64,000 nucleotides of DNA from an uncultured Kiloniellaceae bacterium. GTDB lineage: Bacteria; Pseudomonadota; Alphaproteobacteria; Kiloniellales; Kiloniellaceae. Every line of letters begins with the position of its first letter. Position 1 is the first letter of the stretch. The DNA is taken from assembly GCA_947493695.1 (NCBI GenBank), contig CANLSF010000002.1:124001-188000 (forward strand), written 5' to 3'. Made by a program: the position numbers and the translations under genes. Positions 1 to 9,414 of this stretch are shown piece after piece. A model generated the notes under the pieces. That model was given only the letters and a program-made list of their open reading frames with translations. It searched no databases and was not told where the DNA came from.

Positions 1-473
1 TATCGTGGGGCACTTCGTTGATGTTAATCGCTCCGGTCAGGCGCAGTCTTGAGTCAAAGATGGAACGAAACGTGGCTGTGTCACCTACCCGCCGCCGATT
101 AAGCTCTTGCGCCTTAATGCCGGATAGATTTTGGCCCAATTAGCCTCGTCACAAACAATATTGTACGACCACTTACGACATACAAGCACCAAGCCTGTCA
201 CACAGGCGTGAAATCTCGGTGACAATAAAAGGCGATATTGGAAGTACTTGGAATTCAATAATATACCTAGAATTGAACGGACCCAATTATTCCCCTGAAA
301 TATGCGGTTTTAAAGCAAAACTTTGGGCCAGGTTGAATAGCGTGACCCGGCAGGTCCTCCTTCGGCGTGACCCACTGCAGGTGAACCTCGGGGAATACAA
401 AATCGCCACCCGGACAAAAATTTGTGATAATATATGCTTACTTACAATAAATGAATCAGAGTGGCGGGGAGCG
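1..473. other. Non-coding leader, no gene seen
   Basis: I see no convincing gene here. A reading frame continues into the lytic enzyme from about 219, but its translation before 474 is unlike a protein domain and lies in AT-rich DNA. A short hairpin with GCCTGT/ACAGGC arms sits at 193-207. The AT-rich stretch near 425-455 probably holds the promoter of the gene at 474, though no clear -35/-10 pair can be assigned. Confidence 0.4.
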
Positions 474-1271
474 ATGGCAACACTAAAACGAGGCATGCGC
501 GGTGAAGAAGTCAGGCGACTTCAGGAGAAACTGAAGCTTGCGGGTTTCAATCCGGGTGGTATCGACGGTCATTTCGGCAGGGGAACCGAGACTGCTCTGC
601 GCGCTTTCCAAGCCAGCGAAGCATTGCTCGTCGATGGCGTCGCCGGTCCACAAACGCTCGCTGCACTCTCGGCGGATATCGAACCCGACCCGCCTCTCGC
701 CATTGCCAGCGTTACGGTGGAGCGGGTTTCAAAGATGTTCCCATCGACCCCACGCAGTAACATCGAAACAAACCTGCCGCCTGTTCTGAATTCGCTGGTT
801 GCATCAGAACTTGCCGACAAGAATATGGTGCTGATGGCGCTGGCCACGATCCGTGCGGAGACTGCCGGATTCCTCCCGATCTCGGAAGGCAGATCACGTT
901 TCAACACCTCCCCGGGCGGCCATCCTTTCGATCTCTACGATAACCGCCGCGACCTGGGAAACCAGGGCAAGCCTGATGGCGATCTCTTCAAAGGGCGTGG
1001 ATATATTCAACTGACCGGACGCGACAACTACGCACGAATCGGCGAAAAAATCGGACTGGGAAATGAATTGGTGGAGAACCCGGACCGAGCCAACGAGCCC
1101 TCAGTTGCTGCCGATATTCTTGCAGCGTTCCTGAAGGTCAAAGAACGACGCATCAAGGAAGCCATAACCCTGAACGACCTGCGCGCGGCAAGGCGTCTGG
1201 TCAACGGCGGCAGTCACGGACTGGAAAACTTTCGCCGCGCATTCAGAACGGGAGAAACAGTCATCACCTGA
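474..1271 (+). CDS. Peptidoglycan-binding GH19-type lytic enzyme
   Basis: Residues about 5-65 match a PG_binding_1 domain (RGEEVRRLQEKL, then DGHFGRGTETALRAFQ). Residues about 110-265 match the GH19 chitinase/endolysin fold, including FKGRGYIQLTGRDNY. E129 in the AETAGF context and E138 are the likely catalytic acids, by analogy to the family. There is no signal peptide, so export would need lysis, a holin or another route, as for phage endolysins. The start at 474 was chosen because GGGGA precedes it and the PG-binding domain begins right after. It is the first of three co-oriented genes; the next two are a large helical protein and a lipoprotein. The target could be chitin or peptidoglycan; the N-terminal domain favours peptidoglycan. 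Confidence 0.8.
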   Translation: MATLKRGMRGEEVRRLQEKLKLAGFNPGGIDGHFGRGTETALRAFQASEALLVDGVAGPQTLAALSADIEPDPPLAIASVTVERVSKMFPSTPRSNIETNLPPVLNSLVASELADKNMVLMALATIRAETAGFLPISEGRSRFNTSPGGHPFDLYDNRRDLGNQGKPDGDLFKGRGYIQLTGRDNYARIGEKIGLGNELVENPDRANEPSVAADILAAFLKVKERRIKEAITLNDLRAARRLVNGGSHGLENFRRAFRTGETVIT

Positions 1272-1379
1272 GCTCTGGCACAAAGCGCGGGACGCGTGGT
1301 GTCGTGTTCCGTTACAGCCACCGCCTGTGCTAAGCTACTCCAGGGTGTAACATCAGCATAAAAAAGTAGGGGAAGCCGC

Positions 1380-3410
1380 GTGGCGATACCTGTGTCGGTT
1401 ATTATGTCTGCGATCACGGCGGTTTTAAAATACCGGGGCCGCGTCGACACGATACTCTCGTTGAACGAAACAACCAAAGGCCTGCCTTTTCGCCTGCCTC
1501 CCGCTCCCAAACGCGAGGATCGCACAAAATTTCTCAGACCGATGTGGGCCTTTTTCGAGACGCCGAATGGCTTGGCGATCCTCCATACTCAAGATCTTGT
1601 CGCTGATTTCGAGGCTGTCAAATCTGCAGCGACCAATGGCCTCAATCCGCCACCAGACAAACTGAACAGCTGTTACAAACTCTATTTCGAAGCCGCAGAC
1701 GTACCGGCAACACTGCTTGCGGCAGATAACGCCGACCCTGGCGATCTGAGGGCACTTGCCAGTTCCGGACCCAACGCCGAGATGCGCCTGGCCTACTATG
1801 TGGTCGAGTCTCAGCGCCTCTCCAGAAACCCGGTATACGCGCGCCTTGCGCTTGCAACTGTAGACACAGCGTTGGAGTTTCTGGGCGAAAACGCTTCAAG
1901 CTTCATCGCAAATCCCAGGACCCGCGTCCTGGTGGAATCCATAATCTCCGAATTTGCAGTCAAGCAGGATTTCGACGACTTCTCGATCAGAAGTATCTAC
2001 CAGAGCCTGCTTGGCTCAGCGCTCTTCGCCGCCCTCGACAACCCGGATAGCCTGCCCAACGAAGCCGCGCTCAAAGCTCTGTTCGGTGCGCTTAATGACG
2101 TACGGACGGCGGAACGCGAAAAGGCCGGCGACAGCGCGGGCGATAGGGAACGCGCGGATGAATTCTTTGCCCGCCTGATCACCGCGGAGGGCTTCAAGGA
2201 TCTGGCCTCCAACCTCTTCCGCCAGGTCGCCTCTGATCCTTCGTTTATATCCTCCGACAAAGCCGCGAAGGACGTCATCACCGCAACGCTGAACGCCTTT
2301 GCTGAGGGATTCCCCGAAGTCCTGGACGGAGACAAAACCGCAATATTCGGCGTCATAGAGGCAGGCCTCGCCGCGGGCGCCCAGAATGTCGAAGGCATTC
2401 TTAAAGCCAGGATTGGCGAGCGGCCAATGATCACTGCCGTCGCGACCGCCATTGCAGGCAGCATCGGCGAACGGGCAGCAGAAAATGCACTCTTTGGCGA
2501 ACTGGGAACCGGAAAGATCTTTGCCGGCATCTATCAGGTTGCCCTGGGTGCCGTTGCCGCCAATCCGGACACACTTGCCAATAGCACCGGCCTGCCGCCT
2601 TTTGCTGCGGATCTGGTAGCCAATCTGGCACAGGTCCTCTCAGATACACCGCTCAAGGAAACACTGGAGCGCGAGACGCTTCGCGATGTCGTCTCAAACA
2701 GCCTGATAATCTTATCAGATCATCCGGATCTGGTGGCGCGCGACAGCCGGTTTGCTGCGACGGTTGTCAGTGCCGCCTTCGAGGCGGCGGGACAGGCCGT
2801 CAGCGATGGGCTGCAAAGCGAGGATGTTATCGCCATCACCGACGCAGCCCTGAAATCCGCGACGAACAATCTGGCGCTGGTCGAGATGGACGATCACTTC
2901 CGCAGCGTGCTTGTGACAATCGGCGGCGCACTGGGCGCCGAAGGTGTCAGGCCACTTCTCACAAAAGCCGGGCGCAAGGACGCTTTGACCACCTCTATCA
3001 GGGCGGTGGCCGCAAACCCAGCAGTCTGGGCGAAGTTCGACGAGGCCGATATCCTGCAACCCCTTACGGTCGGCATCATCGACGCACTGATCAGCGATCC
3101 AACAAAACTCCTCTCTGGCCCGGTCATGGTCGAGGCTGTGCGCAAGAGCCTTACGGCGGTCGCGCGGCGTGGGGCAGTTCTGCTCTCCGACGACGCTGTC
3201 GGGCATGAGGAGATAAAGACTCTTCTAAAACTCTCCCTGGACGCTGCAAACGCGGAGATCGGGACATCAATCGACGGCGAAAACCTCCCCGACTTTATCG
3301 AACGCGTAGTCCTGAGTTACCTGGCCGCCCCCTTCGCGCTGGCAGAGGAGGGCTCCGCGACCTTCGATGATTTCGTTCGCGGTGTCATCGCCCAACTCGA
3401 AAGCGCCTGA
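1380..3410 (+). CDS. Large helical protein of unknown function, GTG start
   Basis: This 676-residue protein belongs to no family I recognise. It starts with GTG preceded by TAGGGGAAG. No signal peptide or clear membrane segment is visible. The sequence is rich in Ala, Leu and Asp, almost free of cysteine, and predicted to be nearly all helix, with loosely repeating units of the type 'acidic - VAxxLxxALxxA' through residues 150-660. The N-terminal 70 residues contain a WAFFETPNG-like segment that looks more globular. The stop lies 13 bases before the following lipoprotein, so the two are almost certainly co-transcribed. The GH19 enzyme lies 108 bases upstream. The neighbours suggest an envelope or lysis-related role, but nothing in the sequence proves it. 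Confidence 0.7.
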   Translation: MAIPVSVIMSAITAVLKYRGRVDTILSLNETTKGLPFRLPPAPKREDRTKFLRPMWAFFETPNGLAILHTQDLVADFEAVKSAATNGLNPPPDKLNSCYKLYFEAADVPATLLAADNADPGDLRALASSGPNAEMRLAYYVVESQRLSRNPVYARLALATVDTALEFLGENASSFIANPRTRVLVESIISEFAVKQDFDDFSIRSIYQSLLGSALFAALDNPDSLPNEAALKALFGALNDVRTAEREKAGDSAGDRERADEFFARLITAEGFKDLASNLFRQVASDPSFISSDKAAKDVITATLNAFAEGFPEVLDGDKTAIFGVIEAGLAAGAQNVEGILKARIGERPMITAVATAIAGSIGERAAENALFGELGTGKIFAGIYQVALGAVAANPDTLANSTGLPPFAADLVANLAQVLSDTPLKETLERETLRDVVSNSLIILSDHPDLVARDSRFAATVVSAAFEAAGQAVSDGLQSEDVIAITDAALKSATNNLALVEMDDHFRSVLVTIGGALGAEGVRPLLTKAGRKDALTTSIRAVAANPAVWAKFDEADILQPLTVGIIDALISDPTKLLSGPVMVEAVRKSLTAVARRGAVLLSDDAVGHEEIKTLLKLSLDAANAEIGTSIDGENLPDFIERVVLSYLAAPFALAEEGSATFDDFVRGVIAQLESA

Positions 3411-3423
3411 AGAGAGTAGAACA

Positions 3424-4452
3424 ATGCTGATAGCCCGTACCCTATGTATCGCCTTCGGCCTTCTCGCTGCATTGACGGCCTGCGACCCCGAGCGCTTTGG
3501 CGGCGGTTTGCCAAAGGCCTTGCCGCAGAAGCAGGCTCTGTCTGATATTCATGATCTTTACCGAACAGAATTCGCAGAGCTCTTTCTTTCGGCGCAGGGC
3601 GAACAGCCGCAGTGTCTCGCCAACTTACCGTCGGCGGCGCAGCCTACCTTTTCGAGAACCCGAACCGCAATCCGGGCCTACCGTGTTCAGTTCGGAACCA
3701 AGGAAGCCGAAGCGGCTCATCTGACGGTCCTGGACGCCATGATGCACCTGCAGGTCGGAAACGTGGGCCTGGCAAGTCTGCTCAGAAGCGATGTCGAGAC
3801 GGCAAAAGGCAAGCTGGTTTCACAGACCGGGCGCTTCACCCGGGACTTCCTTTTCGCCAAATACTTCGATCCCCTGGTCGAGGGATGGAGTGTCGTCTGC
3901 GACCTCACCGCGTCGCCTCCCAAAGCGGTCTCGGGCGCCGCGGGCAAACTCCAGGCAGCCGCAAGTGAAATCACGGCTGGTCTGACAGCCTCCGCAAAGG
4001 CGGGGCAATTGGCGGAGCCGGACGCGGATCAGGGCGCGGTCTATCTGGCAACGACCGCAGCGGTCTTTAATGTCTGGGCGGTGAAGGAAAGCGCGCAACT
4101 CTGTATCGAACAGGGCGACTGTGCCTGTGAGGTAGGCGATGCCACCTGCCCGACGTCCACTGCCACGTTGACGGCCTGCGCCGTGAAAACCGACCCGCTG
4201 GACCGGCTCGAATGCCAGCAGGATCTGCGCCGTAGCTATTTCAACCAGACCATCAAACCAGCCCGCTATGGCGAGAACCGGGATTTGATCGGCCTGTTTT
4301 TGGATGATAGCGAAAAGATGCTTGCGCTCTGCTCCAACGAAAGCGCCATGGAGCGTTCGGCCAGTTCCTCACGCCTCCGCTACGTCAGCTGGTACAAATT
4401 CCTGAATGACCGGGTGCCCAATTCGGCGGCACCGGAGATCTGCAGTCGCTAG
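3424..4452 (+). CDS. Lipoprotein of unknown function, inner-membrane type
   Basis: The 342-residue product has a lipoprotein signal sequence: basic N-terminus, hydrophobic core and lipobox LTAC with C20 as the lipidated residue. Asp follows at +2, which in enterobacteria retains lipoproteins in the inner membrane. The mature part is helical, with several cysteines in the C-terminal half (a CIEQGDCACEVGDATC segment), so periplasmic disulfides are likely. The start at 3424 was chosen over an in-frame start at 3367 because it puts the signal at the N-terminus and has AGAGAG upstream. It follows the 676-residue gene by 13 bases. I recognise no family. The inner-membrane placement is inferred from the +2 rule and may not hold in this lineage. 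Confidence 0.75.
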   Translation: MLIARTLCIAFGLLAALTACDPERFGGGLPKALPQKQALSDIHDLYRTEFAELFLSAQGEQPQCLANLPSAAQPTFSRTRTAIRAYRVQFGTKEAEAAHLTVLDAMMHLQVGNVGLASLLRSDVETAKGKLVSQTGRFTRDFLFAKYFDPLVEGWSVVCDLTASPPKAVSGAAGKLQAAASEITAGLTASAKAGQLAEPDADQGAVYLATTAAVFNVWAVKESAQLCIEQGDCACEVGDATCPTSTATLTACAVKTDPLDRLECQQDLRRSYFNQTIKPARYGENRDLIGLFLDDSEKMLALCSNESAMERSASSSRLRYVSWYKFLNDRVPNSAAPEICSR

Positions 4453-4776
4453 GCAAAGTGCTCTTTATCAATGCAGGCCGGAGCCGCACGCAAATGCCTT
4501 AAGCTCCGCCGGTTTTCGCCTTTTTAATCTTGATTGCTGATACCAATAAAAATTGGTTCCCCTAAACCAAACACAAGCCAACAGCTCTTCAATCAAGCAA
4601 AAAATCTGCAAAAAGGCACTTTTCTGAGCAATTTTTGGCGTGTGTTTCCCAAGCTTTTTGACCCCAAGGATACAATCACGTTTCAGTTAGCGTGACGACT
4701 CAGCTTGCAATCGAACCAATTCGAATCAATTATGTGATCACTTTTGATTGGTTTCCTTAACTGTGGATCACTCTTC
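4453..4776. other. AT-rich intergenic region before the GntR gene
   Basis: This 324-base spacer separates the lipoprotein from the GntR-led transport cluster. It is clearly more AT-rich than the flanking genes and likely holds the promoter of that cluster. Apart from the dyad at its right end I see no gene or strong terminator. Confidence 0.4.
4715..4752. promoter_or_regulatory. Candidate operator for the GntR at 4777
   Basis: ACCAAT (4715-4720) and ATTGGT (4747-4752) form an inverted pair around a central TGATCA palindrome, 25 bases before the GntR start codon. The position fits autoregulation by an FCD-type repressor. This is inference from symmetry and location. Confidence 0.35.
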
Positions 4777-5553
4777 ATGCCGTCCGAAAAGCAACGAGAC
4801 GCCCAAAATTCGATGCCAGAGGCAAGCAGGCCTGCCAACCCAGGGTCAGGCAATCTGAGGTCCAGCAACTCCAGTCTTGCGCTTGAGCGGCTGCGCAAGA
4901 TGCTCGATCAGGATCTTTCGACCACGGACCATCAGCTACCCACAGAACGGGAGCTGTCGGAAACGCTAGGGGTCGGACGTCGGGCTGTGCGGCGCGCCCT
5001 TGAAGTCCTGGAGTCTGAGGGCCGGATATGGCGGCGTCAGGGTTCGGGAACCTATGTCGGTCCAGCCCCGGAACAGAGCGGACCGGTTATCGACGGCCTT
5101 TCCAGTCGCTCCAACTTCTTCGAAGTCATGGAAGTGCGTCTACGGATTGAACCCGCGCTGGCACAACTTGCCGCGCTGCGCGCCACCGAAGACGACATCA
5201 AACATCTGCGCGATCTGACCCGCAAAATCAGCGACGCCCAGGACGCCGACAGCCGCGAACTCTGGGACAGCGCGCTGCATCGCTACATCGCGCAAACCGC
5301 TGGAAACACGTTGTTTTTGGCCCTTTTCAATATCGTCGACAAGGTCCGTCAGGACCCGGCCTGGCATCACGTGCGCGAACTCGCGCGCAGCCAGGAAAGC
5401 CGGGCGCTTTACACGGATCAGCACGACACGATTGTCGCCGCCATCGAACGGCGTGACCCGGCCGGCGCGGAAACCGCGGCCCGCCAGCATATTCTCTCTC
5501 TTCACGAACGCCTTCTTGCCGTGACGGCCGGTGGTCTCAGTCATGCATCCTGA
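4777..5553 (+). CDS. FCD-domain GntR transcriptional regulator
   Basis: The 258-residue protein has a winged helix-turn-helix at about residues 35-85 (PTERELSETLGVGRRAVRRA, then EGRIWRRQGSGTY). A helical FCD ligand domain follows at about 105-245. FCD metal-ligand positions are present (DSALHRYIA, DQHDTIVAAI, ARQHILSLH). ATG 4777 is preferred over the in-frame TTG at 4744. Its 3' end overlaps the next gene, an importer ATPase, by 11 bases, so the regulator is the first gene of the transport operon and probably senses its substrate or a breakdown product. Confidence 0.88.
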   Translation: MPSEKQRDAQNSMPEASRPANPGSGNLRSSNSSLALERLRKMLDQDLSTTDHQLPTERELSETLGVGRRAVRRALEVLESEGRIWRRQGSGTYVGPAPEQSGPVIDGLSSRSNFFEVMEVRLRIEPALAQLAALRATEDDIKHLRDLTRKISDAQDADSRELWDSALHRYIAQTAGNTLFLALFNIVDKVRQDPAWHHVRELARSQESRALYTDQHDTIVAAIERRDPAGAETAARQHILSLHERLLAVTAGGLSHAS

Positions 5554-6601
5554 AGCCACTCTTCTCAAAGAATCGGACTCCCAGTCTATGCCTCTTAACG
5601 AGAGCACGACCGGGACGCCGGTGCTGACCGTCAAGAATCTCTCGATCGGCTTTAAAGGGATCAACAGCAACCTGGTGGATGGCGTCTCCTTTTCCGTGGC
5701 GCCGGGCGAAACCCTCTGTCTCGTTGGAGAGTCCGGTTGCGGCAAGAGCATCACCGCGCTTTCGCTCATGGGTCTGCTGCCCAGTCCGCCGGCGAAAATC
5801 ACTTCAGGCACCGCCACATTCGACGGTAAGGATTTGTTTTCGCTCCCTAAATCAGAGATCTCAGAAATCCGCGGCGATAAGATCGCCATGGTTTTTCAGG
5901 AACCTATGACCTCCCTGAATCCGGTCTACACCGTGGGTGAGCAGATCGGCGAAGCGGTGCGCCGTCATCGGCAGGTCACAAAAGCCGAAGCGCTGGATCG
6001 AGCGCTCGAGATGCTGAAACGCGTGCGGATTCCCGCGCCTGAGAAGCGCCTGAAAGAGTACCCCCATCAGCTTTCCGGCGGCATGCGCCAAAGGGTGATG
6101 ATCGCCATGGCGCTGGCCAACGACCCGAGCCTTTTGATCGCGGACGAGCCAACAACCGCGCTGGACGTGACGATCCAGGCGCAAATTCTCAAACTTATCA
6201 ACAGCTTGCAAAAAGAGACCGGCACCGCGCTGATTATGATCACCCATGATCTGGGTGTGGTGGCGGAGGTCGCGGACAAGGTTGCGATCATGTACGCGGG
6301 ACGGATTGTCGAGGCTGGACCGGCCCAGGAAATCTTCGAAAACCCGCAGCATCCCTACACTCTTGGCCTGATGAGCTCGATGCCGTCACTCTCTAAACGC
6401 AGCGGACGACTGGTCACGGTCGCAGGCATGGTGCCGCCCGCCGACGCCATGCCGAGCGGCTGCCGTTTTGCGACACGTTGTCCCTTCTGTACCCCGGAAT
6501 GCAATCGAAATGTCCCACATTTGTCACAGCTGAGCGAAGAACACGCCGTCGCCTGCTTCCGTGTGCCGTTGGAGGAGAATATCGGCGGGGTGACGTCATG
6601 A
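5543..6601 (+). CDS. Dpp/Opp-type ABC importer ATPase (DppD-like)
   Basis: This ATP-binding subunit of a peptide/nickel-type importer acts on the cytoplasmic face of the inner membrane. It has Walker [12 protein letters not shown]-loop [10 protein letters not shown], signature LSGGMRQR, Walker [13 protein letters not shown], the switch His in MITHDLGVV, and the C-terminal oligopeptide-transporter extension with a Cys-rich motif ([14 protein letters not shown]). In this family that motif can carry an iron-sulfur cluster. ATG 5543 lies inside the preceding GntR gene, so translation is probably coupled; ATG 5588 is a later alternative. It overlaps the DppF-like gene by ATGA. Confidence 0.9.
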   Translation: MHPEATLLKESDSQSMPLNESTTGTPVLTVKNLSIGFKGINSNLVDGVSFSVAPGETLCLVGESGCGKSITALSLMGLLPSPPAKITSGTATFDGKDLFSLPKSEISEIRGDKIAMVFQEPMTSLNPVYTVGEQIGEAVRRHRQVTKAEALDRALEMLKRVRIPAPEKRLKEYPHQLSGGMRQRVMIAMALANDPSLLIADEPTTALDVTIQAQILKLINSLQKETGTALIMITHDLGVVAEVADKVAIMYAGRIVEAGPAQEIFENPQHPYTLGLMSSMPSLSKRSGRLVTVAGMVPPADAMPSGCRFATRCPFCTPECNRNVPHLSQLSEEHAVACFRVPLEENIGGVTS

Positions 6602-7710
6602 CGACTCCCTCATCGGGCCACGGCAGCGACCCGGTTATTGAAGTCAAAGACGTCAGCCGTCACTTTGCCGGACCGGCGCGCCTCTTCGGCACTTCGGCGT
6701 CGGTGCGTGCCGTCGACGGAGTGAGTTTCGATATCCGGCGCGGCGAGACTTTCGCCATCGTCGGCGAGTCCGGCTGCGGCAAGTCGACCCTGGCCCGGCT
6801 GCTGATTCGTCTTCTGGCGCCGAGCGGTGGCAGTGTCATCTACGACGGGCAGGACATCAGCGGCCTGTCGGAATCCGCGATGCGGAATCTGCGCGGCGAG
6901 CTGCAGTTCATTTTCCAGGACCCCTTCTCGTCGCTCAATCCACGCATGACCGTGGGCGCCATCGTCGAGGAGCCAATGCAGGTGCATGGCGTTGGCGGCA
7001 ACAGCGCGGAACGGAAAGAACGGGTTGCCCAGTTGCTCGGGCGGGTCGGCTTGCGTGCGGAACATGCCAACCGCTACCCCCATGAATTCTCCGGCGGTCA
7101 GCGGCAACGCATCGGCATTGCCCGGGCACTCGCCAGCGGCCCCAAGGTGATCATCGGCGACGAGCCGGTTTCGGCGCTGGACGTTTCGATCCAGGCCCAG
7201 GTGGTCAACCTGCTGGAGGACCTGAAGGAGGAGTTCGGCCTGACTCTGATCATCATCGCCCATGACCTGGCGGTGATCCGGCATATGAGCGACCGGGTCG
7301 GCGTCATGTATCTGGGCGAGATGATCGAATTGGGATCGACCGACGCGCTTTATGACACGCCGCTGCACCCCTACACCCAGGCGCTGATGGCGGCGATCCC
7401 GGTCCCCTTCCCCAACGCACGCCCTATGTCGGAAGGCTTGAGCGGAGATGTGCCGAGCCCCTCTGCGCCGCCGCCCGGCTGCCGCTTCCACACCCGCTGC
7501 CCGCATGCCCAAAGCCGCTGCGCCGAAGAAAAGCCAACGCTGGAACAGGCCGAAGGCGAACGCTGGGTCGCCTGTCATTTCTGGCGCGAGATCGAACGTC
7601 CCGACGCGGGGCTCGATGCCGAACCGGCGCGCGCCGAAGCCACCACGCAGAGGTTCGAACTCTACAGAAGCTGGAGCGAGGCAAAGACGAAGGCTGATGC
7701 ATCAGCCTAG
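6598..7710 (+). CDS. Dpp/Opp-type ABC importer ATPase (DppF-like)
   Basis: The second ATPase of the importer has 370 residues from ATG 6598, which overlaps the stop of the upstream ATPase as ATGA. It has Walker [21 protein letters not shown], signature FSGGQRQR, Walker [13 protein letters not shown] and the AHDLAVI switch region. The C-terminal [14 protein letters not shown] motif is typical of peptide-importer ATPases. About 40 extra residues rich in Ala and Glu follow that motif and look like a flexible tail. It should pair with the upstream DppD-like subunit and the permeases at 9415 and 10373. Confidence 0.9.
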   Translation: MTTPSSGHGSDPVIEVKDVSRHFAGPARLFGTSASVRAVDGVSFDIRRGETFAIVGESGCGKSTLARLLIRLLAPSGGSVIYDGQDISGLSESAMRNLRGELQFIFQDPFSSLNPRMTVGAIVEEPMQVHGVGGNSAERKERVAQLLGRVGLRAEHANRYPHEFSGGQRQRIGIARALASGPKVIIGDEPVSALDVSIQAQVVNLLEDLKEEFGLTLIIIAHDLAVIRHMSDRVGVMYLGEMIELGSTDALYDTPLHPYTQALMAAIPVPFPNARPMSEGLSGDVPSPSAPPPGCRFHTRCPHAQSRCAEEKPTLEQAEGERWVACHFWREIERPDAGLDAEPARAEATTQRFELYRSWSEAKTKADASA

Positions 7711-7788
7711 CCAAAAGCGAAACAAGGTCCGCGAAGAACGGGACAAAACAAAAATTTAAAGAGTGATCTTAAACAGAGGAGACTACAA

Positions 7789-9309
7789 ATGCGTAAGCTG
7801 ACAATTGCCGCGATGATGGCGGCGCTTGCCGCCGGTGTCGCAGGCGGCGCCATCACGGGGGCCTCGGCCGCCGAACTCAGGATCGGCCTTCAGGACGATC
7901 CGGACGTGCTCGATCCCGATCAGTCGCGGACCTTCGTCGGACGTATCGTCTACGCGGCCGTCTGTGACAAGCTGGTCGACATCACACCTGATCTTGAAAT
8001 CATTCCTCAACTGGCGACCGGGTGGGAATGGTCCGACGATGGCCTGACGCTCACCATGGATCTGCGCGAAGGCGCGACCTTCCATGACGGCACCCCCTTC
8101 GATGCGGAAGCAGTCAAAGCCAACATCGAACGTTCCAAGACCATGCCGGAGTCCCGCCGCAAGAGCGAGCTCTCCTCAATCGAGACCACCGAGGTTACCG
8201 GATCGCATCAGGTGAAGTTCACCCTGGCCGCACCGGACGCCACCCTGATCGCGCAGTTCGCCGACCGGGCAGGCATGATGATCTCGCCGACGGCCGCTGC
8301 CGAAAAGGGTGTCGAGCTCGGCCTGCAGCCAATCTGTTCCGGCCCCTTCGAGTTCGTCGAGCGTGTGCAACAGGACCGGATCGTCCTGAAGAAGTTTGAA
8401 AACTACTGGAACGCAGACGCGATCCATGTCGACAAGGTAACCTACCTGCCGATCCCCGACACCACAGTGCGTCTCGCCAACCTGCGTTCGGGCGATCTGG
8501 ACCTGCTCGAGCGTCTGGCCGCACCGGATGCCGCTTCGGTCAAGGGCGATTCCAGCCTGAGTTATGCCGAAGCCGTCAGCCTGGGCTACCAGGGCATCAC
8601 TATCAATGTCGCCAACGGCGAAATGGCGAAAAACCCACTGGGCGAAGATCCGCGCGTCCGGCAGGCGCTGGAGCTTTCGATCGATCGGGAAGCATTGAAT
8701 CAAGTTGTCTTCGAGGGTGCCTTCAACCCGGGCAACCAGCCTTACCCGGCCAACAGCCCTTGGTATGACAAGAGCACACCCATGCCCGCGCGCGACGTCG
8801 AGAAGGCCAAGGCCCTCTTGAAAGAAGCCGGTTACGACAAACTGGAGATCAGCGTTCAGGTCGCCAACAATCCGGTCCAGATGCAGGTCATGCAGGTGGT
8901 TCAGGCCATGGCAGCCGAAGCCGGCATCGATGTGAAGATCAAAGCCACCGAGTTCGCGAGCCTGCTGCAGGCACAGTCCGCCGGTGACTATCAGGGCAGC
9001 CAGGTCGGCTGGTCCGGCCGGGTCGATCCGGACGGCAACATTCATCAGTTCATGACCTGTGAAGGCGGCATTAACGATTCCAAATACTGCAATCCGGAAA
9101 TCGATGCGCTTTTGAACGAAGCCCGTCAGTCGACCGATAACGCGGTCCGTAAGGTCAAGTATGACGAAGCCCGTAAGGTTCTCTCCAAGGATCTTCCGAT
9201 CGTCTACCTCTACCATCCGACCTGGATCTGGGCGATGTCCAGTAAAGTCGAGGGCTTCACCGCATATCCGGACGGCATGATCCGCCTGGAGAACGTCAAG
9301 GTTAACTAG
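7789..9309 (+). CDS. Periplasmic solute-binding protein, SBP_bac_5 family
   Basis: The 506-residue protein has a strong SD (AGGAGACTACAA) and a Sec signal ending near ASAAELRIG (about residue 28). The remainder matches the extracellular solute-binding family 5: DPDVLDPDQS near the N-terminus, the LREGATFHDGTPFDAEAVKANIER block, and the PVNA-type RQALELSIDREALNQ block. It captures the substrate for the surrounding Dpp-type importer. The GGT-family, LysE and DUF1028 genes downstream suggest a peptide, amide or amino-acid conjugate as ligand; the exact ligand cannot be read from the sequence. A strong hairpin terminator follows it. Confidence 0.9.
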   Translation: MRKLTIAAMMAALAAGVAGGAITGASAAELRIGLQDDPDVLDPDQSRTFVGRIVYAAVCDKLVDITPDLEIIPQLATGWEWSDDGLTLTMDLREGATFHDGTPFDAEAVKANIERSKTMPESRRKSELSSIETTEVTGSHQVKFTLAAPDATLIAQFADRAGMMISPTAAAEKGVELGLQPICSGPFEFVERVQQDRIVLKKFENYWNADAIHVDKVTYLPIPDTTVRLANLRSGDLDLLERLAAPDAASVKGDSSLSYAEAVSLGYQGITINVANGEMAKNPLGEDPRVRQALELSIDREALNQVVFEGAFNPGNQPYPANSPWYDKSTPMPARDVEKAKALLKEAGYDKLEISVQVANNPVQMQVMQVVQAMAAEAGIDVKIKATEFASLLQAQSAGDYQGSQVGWSGRVDPDGNIHQFMTCEGGINDSKYCNPEIDALLNEARQSTDNAVRKVKYDEARKVLSKDLPIVYLYHPTWIWAMSSKVEGFTAYPDGMIRLENVKVN

Positions 9310-9323
9310 CTTAGTGCCAGCCT

Positions 9324-9365
9324 GTGGGCCCGGAAAAAACAACAAATACCGGGCCCACTTTTTTT
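9324..9365 (+). terminator. Intrinsic terminator/attenuator after the binding protein
   Basis: GTGGGCCCGG (9324-9333) pairs perfectly with CCGGGCCCAC (9349-9358) across an A-rich loop, followed by seven T (9359-9365). It sits between the binding-protein gene and the permease genes of the same system. It probably lowers permease expression relative to the binding protein, a stoichiometry common for ABC importers. Confidence 0.85.
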
Positions 9366-9414
9366 CCTTCTTTTGCAGGCAGCGGCACCGCGTGCGCTGA
9401 ACGATTCTAAAGCC

